Source of the DNA: CAYPEK01 sp964409645
Lineage (GTDB): Bacteria; UBP15; UBA6099
Assembly: GCA_964409645.1 (NCBI GenBank)
Contig: CAYPEK010000080.1
Coordinates: forward strand, 1 to 20,197
Reading direction: 5' to 3'
Length of the DNA: 20,197 bases
Shown here: in pieces, positions 7,730-14,564 of the stretch
Layout of the letters: every line of letters starts with the position of its first letter
How positions within the stretch are numbered: position 1 is the stretch's first letter
Notes under the pieces: model-generated
The model's input: the letters and a program-made list of their open reading frames with translations, nothing else
Database searches by the model: none
What the model was told of the DNA's origin: nothing
Made by a program: the position numbers and the translations under genes

Positions 7730-8947
7730 ATGAGCGACACTATCGAAACGAAAGAAATCATGAAGACGTACGATATCCCCGATGTGGAGATTTTCAGGTC
7801 GGGCGAGTGGACGGACAGCGCCGGGCGCAGAACGGAGTACACGGCTGATGATATTGCGGCGATGGCGGCGGCGAGCGCCGCGCTGGAGGGGCGGCTCGAA
7901 GCGCCCGTGAAGCTGGGACACGACCCGGAACAGCCGCTTCTGCGGTCGGACGGGCTGCCGGCGGCGGGCTGGCTGAGAAACGTGCGCGCTGCGGGCGGCC
8001 GCTTGTTCGCCGACCTCGCGGGCGTGCCGGGAAAATTGTACGAGCTTATCCGCGCAGGGGCGTATAAGAAACGAAGTCTAGAAGTGCTTCATAACTACCG
8101 CGACGAAGCGACGGGCAGAGTTTATAAACACGTTGCGGCGGGGCTTGCGCTGCTCGGGGCGAATTTGCCGGCGATCGGATCCCTCGCGGACATCCGGGCT
8201 CTCTACGCTGGCGCGGCGGATGGTTCGGCAACCTACTTTTATGAGGCGGCAACCGGCGGCGAGGAAGCCGAAGAAGGGGCGCCTTATGCGGCGGACGGCG
8301 AAGATGCTGATGCGCAATCTGATGGAACGGCGGAGCAGGTGGAGGGGCTTCTCGAAGTTATCGCCCTGCTCGAAGCGCGTGTGGCGGAGCTTGAATCGCT
8401 TATTGACGATGCGGTGCCGGAAGACGACATCGAAGCTCCGGATGAGATAGAGGGGACACCTCTCACGGATGATGAATCCGGTGAGGCGCCTGAAGAAATA
8501 ATTACGGAAGAAACTGACGAGGAGGCGGATATGGATAACGGAACTGTTTTTGATGAAGCGGCGGAGCGGCTGAGTGCGGCGCTCGAAGAGCTGGAGGAAC
8601 TGAGGCGGCGCGAGTCGGAGAGGCGCTGGCGGGAGCGGGAGTCGTTCATGTCGGCCCATGCGAGAAAGGTGCCGCCCGCGTACCGCGAGGTGGTGTCGGA
8701 AGTTCTTGCGTTGCTTGACGGCGATTTTGCGGTGTCGGAGTATTCGGCGGCGGGCGGCGGAGTCGCGGCGGGGTTCAGGAGATTCATAGCGTCGATCTCG
8801 GACCATCCGGCGATGAGCGAGTACGGGCGCGAACGCGGCGAGCGGTACTGTTATGCCGCGGCGGATGAGGATGAGGATACGGTCGATGCGCGGATCAGGC
8901 GGTATTGTGAAGAGCATGGGCTGAATCCCGATAACGCAACTGATTAG
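7730..8947 (+). CDS. Phage Mu I-like head maturation protease/scaffold protein
   Basis: A 405-residue protein resembling Mu-type gpI and related prophage proteins, in which an N-terminal protease domain is fused to a C-terminal scaffold for head assembly. The N-terminal part shows the family pattern: VEIFRSGEWTDSAGRRTEYT, then PVKLGHDPEQ with His64, GWLRNVRAAGGRLFADL, and IRAGAYKKRSLEV with Ser116. His64 and Ser116 are the likely catalytic pair (inferred). A very acidic linker follows (about 215-267), then a coiled-coil, charged C-terminal region. The ATG at 7730 is chosen because GGAGG precedes it by 8 bases; the in-frame ATG at 7724 is too close. In phages a major capsid gene normally follows; here it does not. 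The 3' third probably also encodes a separate scaffold from an internal start. Confidence 0.72.
   Translation: MSDTIETKEIMKTYDIPDVEIFRSGEWTDSAGRRTEYTADDIAAMAAASAALEGRLEAPVKLGHDPEQPLLRSDGLPAAGWLRNVRAAGGRLFADLAGVPGKLYELIRAGAYKKRSLEVLHNYRDEATGRVYKHVAAGLALLGANLPAIGSLADIRALYAGAADGSATYFYEAATGGEEAEEGAPYAADGEDADAQSDGTAEQVEGLLEVIALLEARVAELESLIDDAVPEDDIEAPDEIEGTPLTDDESGEAPEEIITEETDEEADMDNGTVFDEAAERLSAALEELEELRRRESERRWRERESFMSAHARKVPPAYREVVSEVLALLDGDFAVSEYSAAGGGVAAGFRRFIASISDHPAMSEYGRERGERYCYAAADEDEDTVDARIRRYCEEHGLNPDNATD
8531..8947 (+). CDS. Probable nested scaffold protein (internal start in the I-like gene)
   Basis: An in-frame ATG (residue 268 of the parent) is preceded by AGGAGG at 8520-8525 with a 5-base spacer, as good as any start in the window. 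The product would be 138 residues: a coiled-coil segment (FDEAAERLSAALEELEELRR) and a C-terminal domain ending with an acidic tail. This copies the arrangement known for Mu I/Z and lambda C/Nu3, where the scaffold is made separately from the 3' end of the protease gene. Internal initiation here is inferred from the ribosome binding site, the domain boundary and the precedent. Confidence 0.5.
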   Translation: MDNGTVFDEAAERLSAALEELEELRRRESERRWRERESFMSAHARKVPPAYREVVSEVLALLDGDFAVSEYSAAGGGVAAGFRRFIASISDHPAMSEYGRERGERYCYAAADEDEDTVDARIRRYCEEHGLNPDNATD

Positions 8948-8962
8948 GCCGACGGCGACACC

Positions 8963-9000
8963 GAGAGCGACAACGTATGGGATGACAGAGTATCGCTCTC
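8963..9000. repeat. Inverted repeat in the gap after the scaffold gene
   Basis: Perfect 8-bp arms, GAGAGCGA (8963-8970) and TCGCTCTC (8993-9000), flank a 22-base loop. It occupies the 92-base gap where a capsid gene would be expected in a related phage. There is no T-run. It may be an RNA stem controlling the downstream genes or a scar of a deletion. Confidence 0.4.
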
Positions 9001-9039
9001 ATATTCGTGAGCGGCGCCTGCGGTGAAGGAGGATAAAAG

Positions 9040-9234
9040 ATGCAGAACGAAAATTACGCATATAGGACAATCGAGGATACGACGGTGGAATCGCCGAGGC
9101 ACTGCAATTTCGCGGAGACAGTATTCCGGCGCTGCGAACTGAAAGGCGTGTGGGAGCACGTCAACCTTTCGGGCGCGGTGTTTGAGGATTGCACGGTAAC
9201 GGCCGAATTCATCAATTGCGCGGGGGTGGAGTGA
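9040..9234 (+). CDS. Small pentapeptide-repeat-like phage protein
   Basis: A 64-residue protein with a strong ribosome binding site (AAGGAGG, 9024-9030). The core from about residue 22 reads as loose five-residue steps with aromatic or aliphatic residues at the centre (CNFAE, TVFRR, CELKG, VNLSG, AVFED, CTVTA, EFINC), compatible with a short quadrilateral beta-helix. Its stop overlaps the next start (TGATG), so it is translationally coupled to the tail-spike gene. It could be a capping or chaperone piece for the larger beta-helix protein; this is inference from order and fold. No named family is recognised beyond the repeat pattern. Confidence 0.65.
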   Translation: MQNENYAYRTIEDTTVESPRHCNFAETVFRRCELKGVWEHVNLSGAVFEDCTVTAEFINCAGVE

Positions 9235-11345
9235 TGGCTGCATTCACGAGCGTACAAAACGGCGACTGGAACGACCCGCAGACGTGGGGGAACGCGCTTG
9301 GCGGCGAATATCCTTTCAAGTCGTCCGCGTCGGATACCGCGACTGTATTGCACACGGTGACGATCGCGTCGGACAACCCGTACGCGGGGACGGGTGCTGT
9401 GTCCGTGGGGTCCGGCGGCGATATGACAATAAGCAACCACGCGTGCGCGCAGCAATTCTGCGGCGCGGTGGCGGTATCGAGCGGTGGAAAGTTGAGTTCC
9501 GCGGACAATGCCAATGTGAAGAAGCTCATGCTGGGCGGCGCGGTGGCGGTAGCTTCAGGCGGCGAGTTCTGCTGGCAAAAGAGCTCGGAGCTGTATTTCG
9601 TGTCAACTTCATCGAACGTCTATGGGGTAGATCTCGCGATTGGAGGCAGGTTCGGAATGTACGGAACGTCCGCAGCAGCGCCCGACTCGAAGATCACCGG
9701 CGACACGACTTATGGCTGTTACGCATATATATACGGGGGCACTTGGACAACCGGGCTGATAACGATATCGAACGCGACATTCGACTATGTTGCCAAAAAG
9801 GGAACATCCACGACTGGTGTGATGCTGAGCAGCGCGAACGCATGTGCGGAGGACGAATGCACGATAGACGGACTGGTCGTGACGAATCCGGTGTCGGTGT
9901 GCACATACGGTATCTCTTTCCTGAACTGTACGATGAAGGGGATGAAGAACGTTTATTCGGGCAGCACGGCGGTGGCGAAATACGGAATCTATTGTTTCAA
10001 CTGCGTCATTAAGGAAGATGTGTCGCTGAACGGCAAAACATCGAGCGCGCAGGGGCTGCGGCTTGTGAACTGTATTGTCAGCGGAGCGGACGCTTCGTTG
10101 AACGGTGAAGCGACATCGGGGCGAGGGATATCGGCGGAATACTGTTTTATAAACGCGAGCGCGATGACTGGAATTGCGACGAGCGGATACGGGATCATGT
10201 ACGCGAGTTGCGCGGTGCGCGGAGGAACGAGTTCGGCAACTGCGACATCCGGAATGGGCATCCACTGGGGAGGCAGCATCGTATCGGGCGGGGATCATGC
10301 GTCCGCCGCCGATGTGTCAAGCGGTTACGGGCATCTGCTGTCCCAGAACGAAATCTACGGTGGAACCCTCCGGACCGCTCAAGCGAAATATGGAATCTAT
10401 TGGTATTACAACATGCCGTCTTATCTTAAAGGCGGCCGGATGATATGCACGGGCTGCGCGAACGCGGTCTATCCGCACACCGGACTTAAGTTCGATGTTG
10501 AGCTGACAAAGAGCGGCGCGGTAGAATTGTGGCTTTATGGCAACACGACTGACGTTTCGAACAACCCGACATGGATCGAACCCGTCATCTACCGCAACCA
10601 CGAGACGAACAAGGCGGCGGCGATCTATTTTGAGTGTTCGCCCTTCAATCTGACGGATTTCACAACGTCGGGCGTGACGCGGAACGGAACGAACCTCGAC
10701 ATCGCGGCGGGCGGTAGCATTGTTTCGCCTGAGGTGAACCCGTGGGATGTCGCGCTGTGGAGCGCGATCACGTACACGACTTCGGGCGGATCGCCAACAG
10801 TTTACACGCGGACATCGTCGGACGGCGGGGCTTCGTGGACCGCGTGGACGGCGCGGGCGAGCGGCGCCGATTTATCGGGCGTCGCAACCGGCCTCAACGG
10901 CGCGGACTTGATCCAGTGGAAACTCGAAAACGCATCCGGAACGTGCACGTTGCAGAATCTTACGATCACTTTTTCGTACAACCGCGAGACGCTACCGGAG
11001 TTCACGGAAGAGTGGCAGGGAGGAGTGAGTGTGCCGACGTACGGAAAGTCGGGACTCAATTTCAATCTGAGTCGCAAGATGCCGTCGGACAGCGCGACTG
11101 TGCTTGTGTCGCTGATAAAAGACGACGGGACGGCGGAGCCGTTGACGGCCGCTTCGGCGTCGTGCGTTTCCGGCTCGCTGTGGTCTTGGTCAACCGCGAA
11201 CATAACGACCCAGCCAACGGAACGGACGCACTATACGGCGGTGTTCACGGACCAGAACGCGAACAAGGTGTATTTCGATGTATGGCTGGGCGGGTCGGAA
11301 GACCTCGCGATTGGTTCGGACAAAAAGCTGAAGATGCTGATATGA
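9234..11345 (+). CDS. Phage-type beta-helix tail-spike / fibre protein
   Basis: A 703-residue protein without signal peptide. The N-terminus (SVQNGDWNDPQTWGN...DTATVLHTVTI) has the W-D-P-x-T-W layout of G8-like domains found in surface and tail-fibre proteins. Residues about 60-400 are small-residue-rich beta strands; from about 195 they fall into clear 21-26-residue coils beginning with GI or GL after an SG-Y/R/M step, the mark of a right-handed parallel beta-helix. A C-terminal part (about 500-600) has sandwich-like segments (SSDGGASWTAWT, LQNLTITFSYN), followed by an immunoglobulin-like end domain. The ATG at 9234 overlaps the preceding stop. A role in receptor or surface binding is inferred from fold and from the XhlA- and holin-like genes that follow; no catalytic motif was recognised. 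Confidence 0.72.
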   Translation: MAAFTSVQNGDWNDPQTWGNALGGEYPFKSSASDTATVLHTVTIASDNPYAGTGAVSVGSGGDMTISNHACAQQFCGAVAVSSGGKLSSADNANVKKLMLGGAVAVASGGEFCWQKSSELYFVSTSSNVYGVDLAIGGRFGMYGTSAAAPDSKITGDTTYGCYAYIYGGTWTTGLITISNATFDYVAKKGTSTTGVMLSSANACAEDECTIDGLVVTNPVSVCTYGISFLNCTMKGMKNVYSGSTAVAKYGIYCFNCVIKEDVSLNGKTSSAQGLRLVNCIVSGADASLNGEATSGRGISAEYCFINASAMTGIATSGYGIMYASCAVRGGTSSATATSGMGIHWGGSIVSGGDHASAADVSSGYGHLLSQNEIYGGTLRTAQAKYGIYWYYNMPSYLKGGRMICTGCANAVYPHTGLKFDVELTKSGAVELWLYGNTTDVSNNPTWIEPVIYRNHETNKAAAIYFECSPFNLTDFTTSGVTRNGTNLDIAAGGSIVSPEVNPWDVALWSAITYTTSGGSPTVYTRTSSDGGASWTAWTARASGADLSGVATGLNGADLIQWKLENASGTCTLQNLTITFSYNRETLPEFTEEWQGGVSVPTYGKSGLNFNLSRKMPSDSATVLVSLIKDDGTAEPLTAASASCVSGSLWSWSTANITTQPTERTHYTAVFTDQNANKVYFDVWLGGSEDLAIGSDKKLKMLI
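9816..10412 (+). repeat. Protein-coding beta-helix repeats, about 8-9 coils
   Basis: Within the tail-spike gene, successive units start GVMLSS, GISFLNC, GIYCFNC, GLRLVNC, GISAEYC, GIMYASC, GIHWGGS, GHLLSQN and GIYWYYN, spaced 21-31 residues apart. Five consecutive units keep a cysteine at position 6 or 7, which would stack into a ladder in a parallel beta-helix. DNA identity between the units is low, so this is an old structural repeat rather than a recent tandem duplication. Confidence 0.6.
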
Positions 11346-11360
11346 GAAAGGAGACGCGAC

Positions 11361-11591
11361 ATGGACGACGTGGAAGGGATAAGCAAAGACATAGAATGGA
11401 TCCGTGAGAGTCTCGAACGGATCGAGGGTAGGCTCGATGGGATGGATTTGAGTTGCCGCGAGCGTCACACGGAGATAGATCGCGGGATGACGGAACTGAA
11501 GGTTCGGGCCGGGTTGTACGGGGCGATTGCGGGGGCCGCGCCGGCGGTGGTTTCCGTGGCGGTGTTGCTGTTAAGGCATTTGAAGATGTAA
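11361..11591 (+). CDS. XhlA-like phage lysis-associated membrane protein
   Basis: A 76-residue protein with an N-terminal amphipathic, coiled-coil half (GISKDIEWIRESLERIEGRLDG) and one C-terminal transmembrane segment (about 51-70, LYGAIAGAAPAVVSVAVLLL) ending in a short basic tail. This matches the plan of XhlA/haemolysin-type proteins that sit beside holins in phage late operons. GGAG at about 11351 precedes the ATG. It is 15 bases after the tail-spike gene and 30 before a second membrane protein, so it belongs to the same transcript. No lysin gene is present. Confidence 0.65.
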   Translation: MDDVEGISKDIEWIRESLERIEGRLDGMDLSCRERHTEIDRGMTELKVRAGLYGAIAGAAPAVVSVAVLLLRHLKM

Positions 11592-11621
11592 GCAAATACA
11601 AAGGAAGAAGGTGATTGGGAA

Positions 11622-12017
11622 ATGAGCTTGAGTTTTAGTGATTACGTGCTGGCGGCGATGATATTATTGTTGCTGGCTGGCAAAGTGTGTAAATTGGCCG
11701 GGTGGACAAAGGGGGCTCTGATCGCAGATGAACTCGAGGCGGCGCTGCAGAAGTCGCGTGACCTGATTGCGGCGATCCGCGGCGGCGGCAGCACACTGAA
11801 TGTGGAAAACGCGAGCGAGAAGGTGGCGTCGCAGTTGAGCGGCGTGTCGGCGGCGGATGTTAAACCGCTTGTCGAGTCGCTCGTCGAGAGCGCGGTGGCG
11901 AACAAGTACGGGGTGAGCGTGACGCTGGACAGCAGCGGAAACGTGAAAGTGGACACGACGAACCTCGCGACGAAGTTCGTGCGCAAAGCGGGCAAATGGC
12001 TGAAGAAAGTGTTTTAG
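11622..12017 (+). CDS. Holin-like or phage-associated membrane protein
   Basis: A 131-residue protein with one N-terminal membrane segment (about 6-24, DYVLAAMILLLLAGKVCKLAG), a helical stretch, and a soluble alpha/beta tail (VSVTLDSSGNVKVDTTN) ending in a basic amphipathic helix (KFVRKAGKWLKKVF). The short N-terminal anchor and the position after an XhlA-like gene make a holin or phage membrane-accessory role possible, but the single anchor and long soluble domain are not classical. An AAGG-type ribosome binding site is upstream. It is the last gene before a strong terminator. Confidence 0.6.
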   Translation: MSLSFSDYVLAAMILLLLAGKVCKLAGWTKGALIADELEAALQKSRDLIAAIRGGGSTLNVENASEKVASQLSGVSAADVKPLVESLVESAVANKYGVSVTLDSSGNVKVDTTNLATKFVRKAGKWLKKVF

Positions 12018-12046
12018 TGGATATACCGCGGAATAGTGAGTCACAA

Positions 12047-12077
12047 GGGGCCGCCTTCGGGCGGCCCCGTTTTTTTG
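12047..12077 (+). terminator. Strong intrinsic terminator of the phage-derived operon
   Basis: A perfect 9-bp G+C stem (GGGGCCGCC/GGCGGCCCC) with a TTCG tetraloop is followed by G and seven T residues. It lies 30 bases after the last gene of the block and is the clearest terminator in the window. Confidence 0.95.
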
Positions 12078-12078
12078 T

Positions 12079-12108
12079 TTGCGTGAAATGCGGACTATGG
12101 GATATATT
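12079..12108 (+). promoter_or_regulatory. Candidate promoter for the SDR gene
   Basis: TTGCGT (12079-12084) and TATATT (12103-12108) are spaced by 18 bases, directly after the terminator and about 40 bases before the ATG at 12148. The -35 has two mismatches, so this is a moderate call. Confidence 0.4.
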
Positions 12109-12147
12109 TGGGGTGTTGAATAAAAGTTCTGAGCATGGAGCGATGAG

Positions 12148-13149
12148 ATGGACGTTGTGACCGGCGGGTCGGGACTGCTGGGCCGGAATCTGGCCGGTGC
12201 GCTGAGGAACGCGGGGCGTCGGGTGCGGATTGTCGATTTTAGTGAGCCCGCGGCGGCGCTGCACGGCGTGGAGTTCGCGCGCGCGGACGTGCGGGACGCG
12301 GAGGCTGTCGCGCGGGCGTGCGAGGGCGCGGAACGGATATTCCATCTCGCGGCGCTGATGCACGTGGGGCGGATCGTTCCGAAGACTGTCCGCGAAGTGA
12401 ACATAGGCGGTCTGGAGAACGTGATGTCGGCGGCGGAGCGCGCGGGTGTCCGGCGTATAGTGTTCGCATCAACGATCGAGTTGTACGGGACTGAGCCGTC
12501 GCTGCCATGTCACGAGAACTCGCCGAAGGACCCGCCGCCGGGGTACCCGATGCACAAATGGGAATCGGAACTGTTGCTGCAGTCGTTCTCGTATCGGACG
12601 GGAATCGAGGTCGGCGTGGCGCGGATGCCGATGATTTTCGGGCCGGGGTTTTACCACCAGAAGATCGTGCTGCTGTTTTTCGAGGCGGTGAGGCTCGGGC
12701 TGCCGATTCCGGTGCTGGACGACGGCGAGCGTCTCGGGAAGGCGGTTGCGCTGAGTGACGCCGCGGCGGGTCTGATGCTGATAGGAGACAGGCCGGAGGC
12801 GGCCGGGGAAGCGTTCAACATCTGCTGTGACGAGGTGTGGACGCACCGGGAACTGATCGAGGGGTTCATCCGGCGTGTGCGGTCGCGGAGCATCGTGTTC
12901 GGTGTGCCGTCGGCGCCGCTGCGTGCGGGGTTCGACGTGCTCGCCGGGCTGGGGCTGAATCCGATCGCGCATGAGCATTTCCATTTCGCGCTGCACGACT
13001 GCGTTTACGAGATCGGGAAGGCGAAGCGCATGCTCGGGTACGCGCCGCGAAAGACGACGGAGGACGCGCTTGTGGAGACGTATGAGTCGTACATGGCGGG
13101 CGGGCGAAAGGAACTGCAAAAAGCAGTTTCTAATGCGCTGATAAAATGA
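12148..13149 (+). CDS. NAD-dependent epimerase/dehydratase (extended SDR)
   Basis: A 333-residue cytoplasmic enzyme of the extended short-chain dehydrogenase family, which uses NAD(P) on nucleotide sugars, steroids or related substrates. The Rossmann motif is TGGSGLLG (residues 5-12); the second strand ends in an acidic residue (VRIVDFSE), favouring NAD; the active site has Ser108/Thr109 (FASTIELYG) and Tyr133-x-x-x-Lys137 (YPMHK). RMPMIFGPG is the substrate-side motif seen in the family. The start is supported by GGAG 7 bases upstream. No glycosyltransferase or sugar-pathway gene is adjacent, so the substrate cannot be named. It follows the phage terminator and is separated from the next gene by a REP pair. 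Confidence 0.88.
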   Translation: MDVVTGGSGLLGRNLAGALRNAGRRVRIVDFSEPAAALHGVEFARADVRDAEAVARACEGAERIFHLAALMHVGRIVPKTVREVNIGGLENVMSAAERAGVRRIVFASTIELYGTEPSLPCHENSPKDPPPGYPMHKWESELLLQSFSYRTGIEVGVARMPMIFGPGFYHQKIVLLFFEAVRLGLPIPVLDDGERLGKAVALSDAAAGLMLIGDRPEAAGEAFNICCDEVWTHRELIEGFIRRVRSRSIVFGVPSAPLRAGFDVLAGLGLNPIAHEHFHFALHDCVYEIGKAKRMLGYAPRKTTEDALVETYESYMAGGRKELQKAVSNALIK

Positions 13150-13157
13150 CGGGCGGC

Positions 13158-13228
13158 GGGGCACGTGCAACGTGCCCCTACGTACGGAATTGTATTGATG
13201 AAATGTAGGGGCATATTGCATGTGCCCC
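13158..13228. repeat. Inverted pair of REP elements (BIME-like)
   Basis: Two 24-bp copies lie in opposite orientation: 13158-13181 (reading GTAG on the minus strand) and 13205-13228 (GTAG on the plus strand), with a 23-base AT-rich spacer. Each is the tetranucleotide GTAG followed by a G+C hairpin; the left stem has perfect 9-bp arms, GGGGCACGT/ACGTGCCCC. The two copies differ at three positions. The GTAG foot plus palindrome is the hallmark of REPs moved by REP-associated tyrosine transposases (RAYTs). No such transposase is encoded in the window. Transcribed, the pair could also stabilise or attenuate mRNA between the two flanking genes. Confidence 0.8.
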
Positions 13229-13247
13229 CGGAAACTGGAGAGAGAAC

Positions 13248-13679
13248 ATGGCAAAAGGCAAAATAAACAAGGCGGCGGACGGGTTCGGCGTGAAATGGTT
13301 CGAGGATTGTCTTCTGGACATTGTGCATCCGGCCAGCCGGCGTGTGACACGCGCGATTCTGAACGACCCGAACGCGACGTTCGTATGGGGAAAGCTGATG
13401 AGCCCTCACTTCATCGCGAAGCTGCTCGGCGCGCCGGCGGTGTTCTGCCCCGCGGAAATACGCGGGTACGAGCGGGTGAAGACGAAGGAGTTCTTCGCGC
13501 TGCGGAAGAAACCGGGCGCGACGGTACAGGGTGTGGTGCTGCTTGGACTGAAGGCGGCGGATGTGGCGAAGCTGAACGAGTTCGAGCGGATACCGGAGGT
13601 GATGGAGCGGCGGCGGATCGAGGTCGCGATGGGGGAGATGAAGCGGGAAGTGTATTTTTATATAAAAGCTAAGAAATAG
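13248..13679 (+). CDS. Gamma-glutamylcyclotransferase (AIG2)-like protein
   Basis: A 143-residue protein with a GGCT/AIG2 fold from about residue 43: FVWGKLMSP (in place of the usual YGTL loop), a PAEIRGYERV strand, PGATVQGVVLLGL, and LNEFERIPEVMERRRIEV, where Glu113 matches the catalytic glutamate. Family members convert gamma-glutamyl-amines or dipeptides to 5-oxoproline. The first 42 residues (GVKWFEDCLLDIVHPASRR) are extra compared with the minimal domain and not recognised. GGAG lies 7 bases before the ATG. The substrate is unknown and the neighbours do not help. It is immediately downstream of the REP pair. Confidence 0.75.
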   Translation: MAKGKINKAADGFGVKWFEDCLLDIVHPASRRVTRAILNDPNATFVWGKLMSPHFIAKLLGAPAVFCPAEIRGYERVKTKEFFALRKKPGATVQGVVLLGLKAADVAKLNEFERIPEVMERRRIEVAMGEMKREVYFYIKAKK

Positions 13680-13765
13680 AAATACGGAAAAAATGATAGC
13701 CACGGATGGACACAGATAATCGTCAAAAGCGTAAACGGATAAAAATCGAAAAAAGTTAATAAATA

Positions 13766-13794
13766 TTGACAAATTTGATGGATAGGCCCATAAT
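13766..13794 (+). promoter_or_regulatory. Sigma70 promoter of the TetR gene
   Basis: A perfect -35 TTGACA (13766-13771) and CATAAT (13789-13794, one mismatch) are separated by 17 bases. The operator palindrome begins at the very next base, so it covers the transcription start near 13801. This predicts direct repression by blocking polymerase. Confidence 0.8.
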
Positions 13795-13814
13795 ACTGAC
13801 ATGTCAGTTCAGTT
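13795..13814 (+). promoter_or_regulatory. TetR-family operator 1 (autoregulatory)
   Basis: A perfect 14-bp palindrome ACTGACATGTCAGT (13795-13808) is extended by TCAGTT, which repeats a further half-site. The whole 20 bp recurs exactly, in the opposite orientation, at 14464-14483. It lies between the -10 and the start codon of the TetR gene. Binding by the adjacent TetR protein is inferred from position and symmetry. Confidence 0.82.
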
Positions 13815-13823
13815 GGGGCGTGT

Positions 13824-14429
13824 ATGAAAGCGGACGAACGAAAAAAACATATACTCGATGCGGCACTGAAGGCGTTCGCGGAGCATGGTTACGAGCGGAC
13901 GAGCATCGCGATCATCTGCGAAGAGGCGGGAATCGCGCGCCCGACGCTGTACCAGTATTTTAAGGATAAGAAGTCAGTTTTCAGGGAATTGCTCGAAGAC
14001 TACATGCTCGGGTTGGTGGACGGCCTGCACGATAGGCAGAAGCGCGAGTTAGAGAGTGGAAAGAGTGTGTATTCGCCTCGTGAACTGCTATCGTTATTCC
14101 ATAGAGAACTGTTCACGGAAATCTTCAACAATCGCGACATTTACATGATTCTGATGAAAGAAGCGCGGGCGCGGAATGCGGAGACGGAGGATATCGTAAA
14201 AGGAATCATTAAGGCGATGGTGTCCGAGTTCGTGCGCGAGGTGAGTTCGAGCCCCGATTTCGACAGAACGGAGATCGATGATGTTGAGTTTGCCGGTGTC
14301 TATATGATTGGAGGGGCGATGGGCGCAGTGGAATACTATTTGATAGGGCGTGAACGCGAGATGACACCGGATGAATTTGCGGACAAGATAACAGAGATCG
14401 AATCGAAAATATTCAAAATAAAAGAATGA
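13824..14429 (+). CDS. TetR/AcrR-family transcriptional repressor
   Basis: A 201-residue, two-domain dimeric regulator. Residues about 5-55 form the TetR DNA-binding domain: KKHILDAALKAFAEHGYERT, then the helix-turn-helix SIAIICEEAGIARPTLYQYF and KDKKSVFRELLEDY. The remaining helical domain (55-201) is the ligand and dimer part; its effector cannot be read from the sequence. The ATG follows a GGGG stretch at 13815-13818. It is flanked by two copies of one operator, one over its own promoter and one upstream of the following gene pair. The simplest model is a repressor of itself and of the membrane redox operon behind it. Confidence 0.93.
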   Translation: MKADERKKHILDAALKAFAEHGYERTSIAIICEEAGIARPTLYQYFKDKKSVFRELLEDYMLGLVDGLHDRQKRELESGKSVYSPRELLSLFHRELFTEIFNNRDIYMILMKEARARNAETEDIVKGIIKAMVSEFVREVSSSPDFDRTEIDDVEFAGVYMIGGAMGAVEYYLIGREREMTPDEFADKITEIESKIFKIKE

Positions 14430-14463
14430 AAGAGCGGAGCGGACATAAAAAAATTTGAGTTAA

Positions 14464-14483
14464 AACTGAACTGACATGTCAGT
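14464..14483 (+). promoter_or_regulatory. TetR-family operator 2 (upstream of the redox operon)
   Basis: This is an exact inverted copy of the 20-bp operator at 13795-13814, with the palindromic core at 14470-14483 and the extra half-site now on the left. It lies 82 bases before the start at 14565. CTGACA inside the core could serve as a -35 for a promoter around 14471-14505, but no good -10 at the right distance is visible. Confidence 0.8.
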
Positions 14484-14564
14484 AGTGTGGGTTATTTGTT
14501 ATGTAACATGGAGAAATCACAGAATGATTCGGCTTAGTTGATAGCGGTGCCGGAGGTAATGAAT

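Noticed and set aside
12469..13350. A 293-codon minus-strand frame across the SDR gene and REP pair
   Set aside because: Arg/His/Pro-rich antisense frame of the SDR gene; no motifs and no ribosome binding site.
13699..13719. GCCACGGATGGACACAGATAA word and the similar CACAAAGACACC word at 3637-3663 as mobile elements
   Set aside because: Such purine/ACA-rich words are scattered between genes in many environmental bacteria. Single short copies with no repeats or inverted ends give no support for an element here.
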